From assembly GCA_003152555.1 (NCBI GenBank), contig PMAL01000147.1:1-6574 (forward strand): a DNA stretch of 6,574 nucleotides, written 5' to 3'. The DNA is from Acidimicrobiaceae bacterium. GTDB lineage: Bacteria > Actinomycetota > Acidimicrobiia > Acidimicrobiales > RAAP-2. Position 1 is the first letter of the stretch. Each line of letters opens with the position of its first letter. The notes beneath the pieces were generated by a model, which was not told the DNA's origin, did not search any database, and worked only from the letters and a program-made list of their open reading frames with translations. The position numbers and the translations under genes are program-made. This document shows positions 5,843-6,574 of this stretch, in pieces.

Positions 5843-6574
5843 TAGTCGGCAACGTTATCGTCGTTGGCGCCTCTTCTAACTCTCGGCGAATGGCGGCCAG
5901 TCGGGCTTTTCGCGCCTCACCGGTGAGTGGCGCGTTGCGCTGTTCGATCTCGGCAATGACCCGTTCTATGGGTGCGAGGTAGCGCGAGGGCGAACGATCG
6001 GGATAGCGAGGATCGTTGCGTCCCCGGCTCCAGGTAATGAGTATCGAGTCTTCGGCGCGGCTTAAGGCAACGTACGCGAGACGTTGTTCTTCGGCCAGTG
6101 CCGCCGCCGACGTGGCGTTGAAGTTGGGCAGCTGGCCCTCCGCCCAACCAATGGCGGCGACGTGTTGGAATTCGAGACCCTTGGACCGGTGGATCGTCGA
6201 GAGGGCGACGGCGTCAATCTGATCCTCATCAATTCGCCGAGGAGTGGCGTCGGGTGTCATGAAGAGGTCGGACGCCGGCGAGTGCTCCGGGCCGCGCCGT
6301 TCGTAAGGGATATCGGCCGCTTCGAGATACCCGGCGACGAGTTCTAACTGTGCGTTCGTACGCGCCAAGACGGCCATCGAACGCCACGGGCTTCCCGGCT
6401 GGTGCTTTACGCCCAGCCACGTGGTCACTCGAGCGGCCTCTTCCTCATCAGTGTTGTAGCTGCGAACCAAGGGCACTTCGCCGTCGTCCTTGGCGGGAAC
6501 AATGCCGGCGGCGCCCGCCTCGAGCAGCGTGTTGGCGACCGCGATGATATTGGCCGTCGAACGATGGTTGCGCG
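5820..6574 (-). CDS. UvrD/UvrD2-like ATP-dependent DNA helicase, C-terminal part (5' end outside window)
   Basis: The last 250 residues of a superfamily 1A helicase. The frame is open to the window edge; the visible part begins RNHRSTANIIAVANTLL, the N-Y-R-S-type motif IV. MAVLARTNAQLELVAGYL and IPYERRG belong to domain 2A. LSTIHRSKGLEFQHVAAIG (6168-6203 and beyond) is motif V, and EEQRLAYVALSRAEDSILIT (6048-6092 and beyond) is motif VI with the arginine finger. Between IPYERRG and motif V only about 26 residues remain, where UvrD, PcrA and mycobacterial UvrD2 carry the 2B subdomain of roughly 100-170 residues. After motif VI about 75 residues follow, with the UvrD2-like PSRYLAPI, but no C4 zinc cluster or HRDC domain. 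It ends with TAA, 23 bp inside the FAD oxidase gene. It unwinds or translocates on DNA in the general family model; whether the reduced form still does so is unknown. Confidence 0.88.
   Translation of the reverse strand, partial: RNHRSTANIIAVANTLLEAGAAGIVPAKDDGEVPLVRSYNTDEEEAARVTTWLGVKHQPGSPWRSMAVLARTNAQLELVAGYLEAADIPYERRGPEHSPASDLFMTPDATPRRIDEDQIDAVALSTIHRSKGLEFQHVAAIGWAEGQLPNFNATSAAALAEEQRLAYVALSRAEDSILITWSRGRNDPRYPDRSPSRYLAPIERVIAEIEQRNAPLTGEARKARLAAIRRELEEAPTTITLPTSGNSGPA

Noticed and set aside
5186..5845. 219-codon open frame on the forward strand
   Set aside because: It is antisense to the FAD-binding half of the GlcD-type gene, whose motifs are all intact; the translation is His/Arg/Asp-rich as expected of a shadow frame in GC-rich DNA.

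Overview
The window is a dense, GC-rich (by eye roughly 60 %) bacterial segment with seven protein genes and no free intergenic DNA. Every gene touches or overlaps its neighbour, so no stretch of more than 300 bases lacks a gene, and I see no RNA gene, mobile element or CRISPR array. The oxoglutarate dehydrogenase E1 tail resembles the Kgd type of Actinomycetota and the helicase resembles actinobacterial UvrD2. Four of five visible start codons are GTG. I infer a member of Actinomycetota with a compact genome, possibly Acidimicrobiia; the class is a guess.

Forward block (1-2898): the C-terminal end of a 2-oxoglutarate dehydrogenase/decarboxylase E1 (kgd-like); a three-part protein with an NYN/Zc3h12a-like nuclease domain, a long lysine-rich linker and an S1-like RNA-binding domain; a FabZ-family hydroxyacyl-ACP dehydratase; and an exodeoxyribonuclease III. 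All three internal junctions are 4-bp ATGA or GTGA stop/start overlaps, which points to one transcript with coupled translation. The functions (TCA cycle, RNA processing, fatty-acid synthesis, DNA repair) do not form one pathway.

Reverse block (2895-6574, read right to left): the C-terminal part of a UvrD-family helicase that seems to lack the 2B subdomain and the HRDC tail; a GlcD-type FAD-linked 2-hydroxyacid oxidase/dehydrogenase; and a ThDP-dependent enzyme of the acetolactate synthase/benzoylformate decarboxylase superfamily. The last two overlap by 4 bp and could act in sequence: the flavoenzyme would make a 2-oxoacid that the ThDP enzyme decarboxylates or ligates. The substrate cannot be read from sequence.

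The two blocks meet tail to tail at the palindrome CTAG (2895-2898), which supplies the TAG stop codon for both strands and leaves no room for an intergenic terminator.

Most of the window is ordinary housekeeping and metabolic content. The points most worth a second look are the nuclease-lysine-S1 fusion, the reduced helicase and the oxidase/ThDP enzyme pair. I do not see a clear new defence or mobile system.
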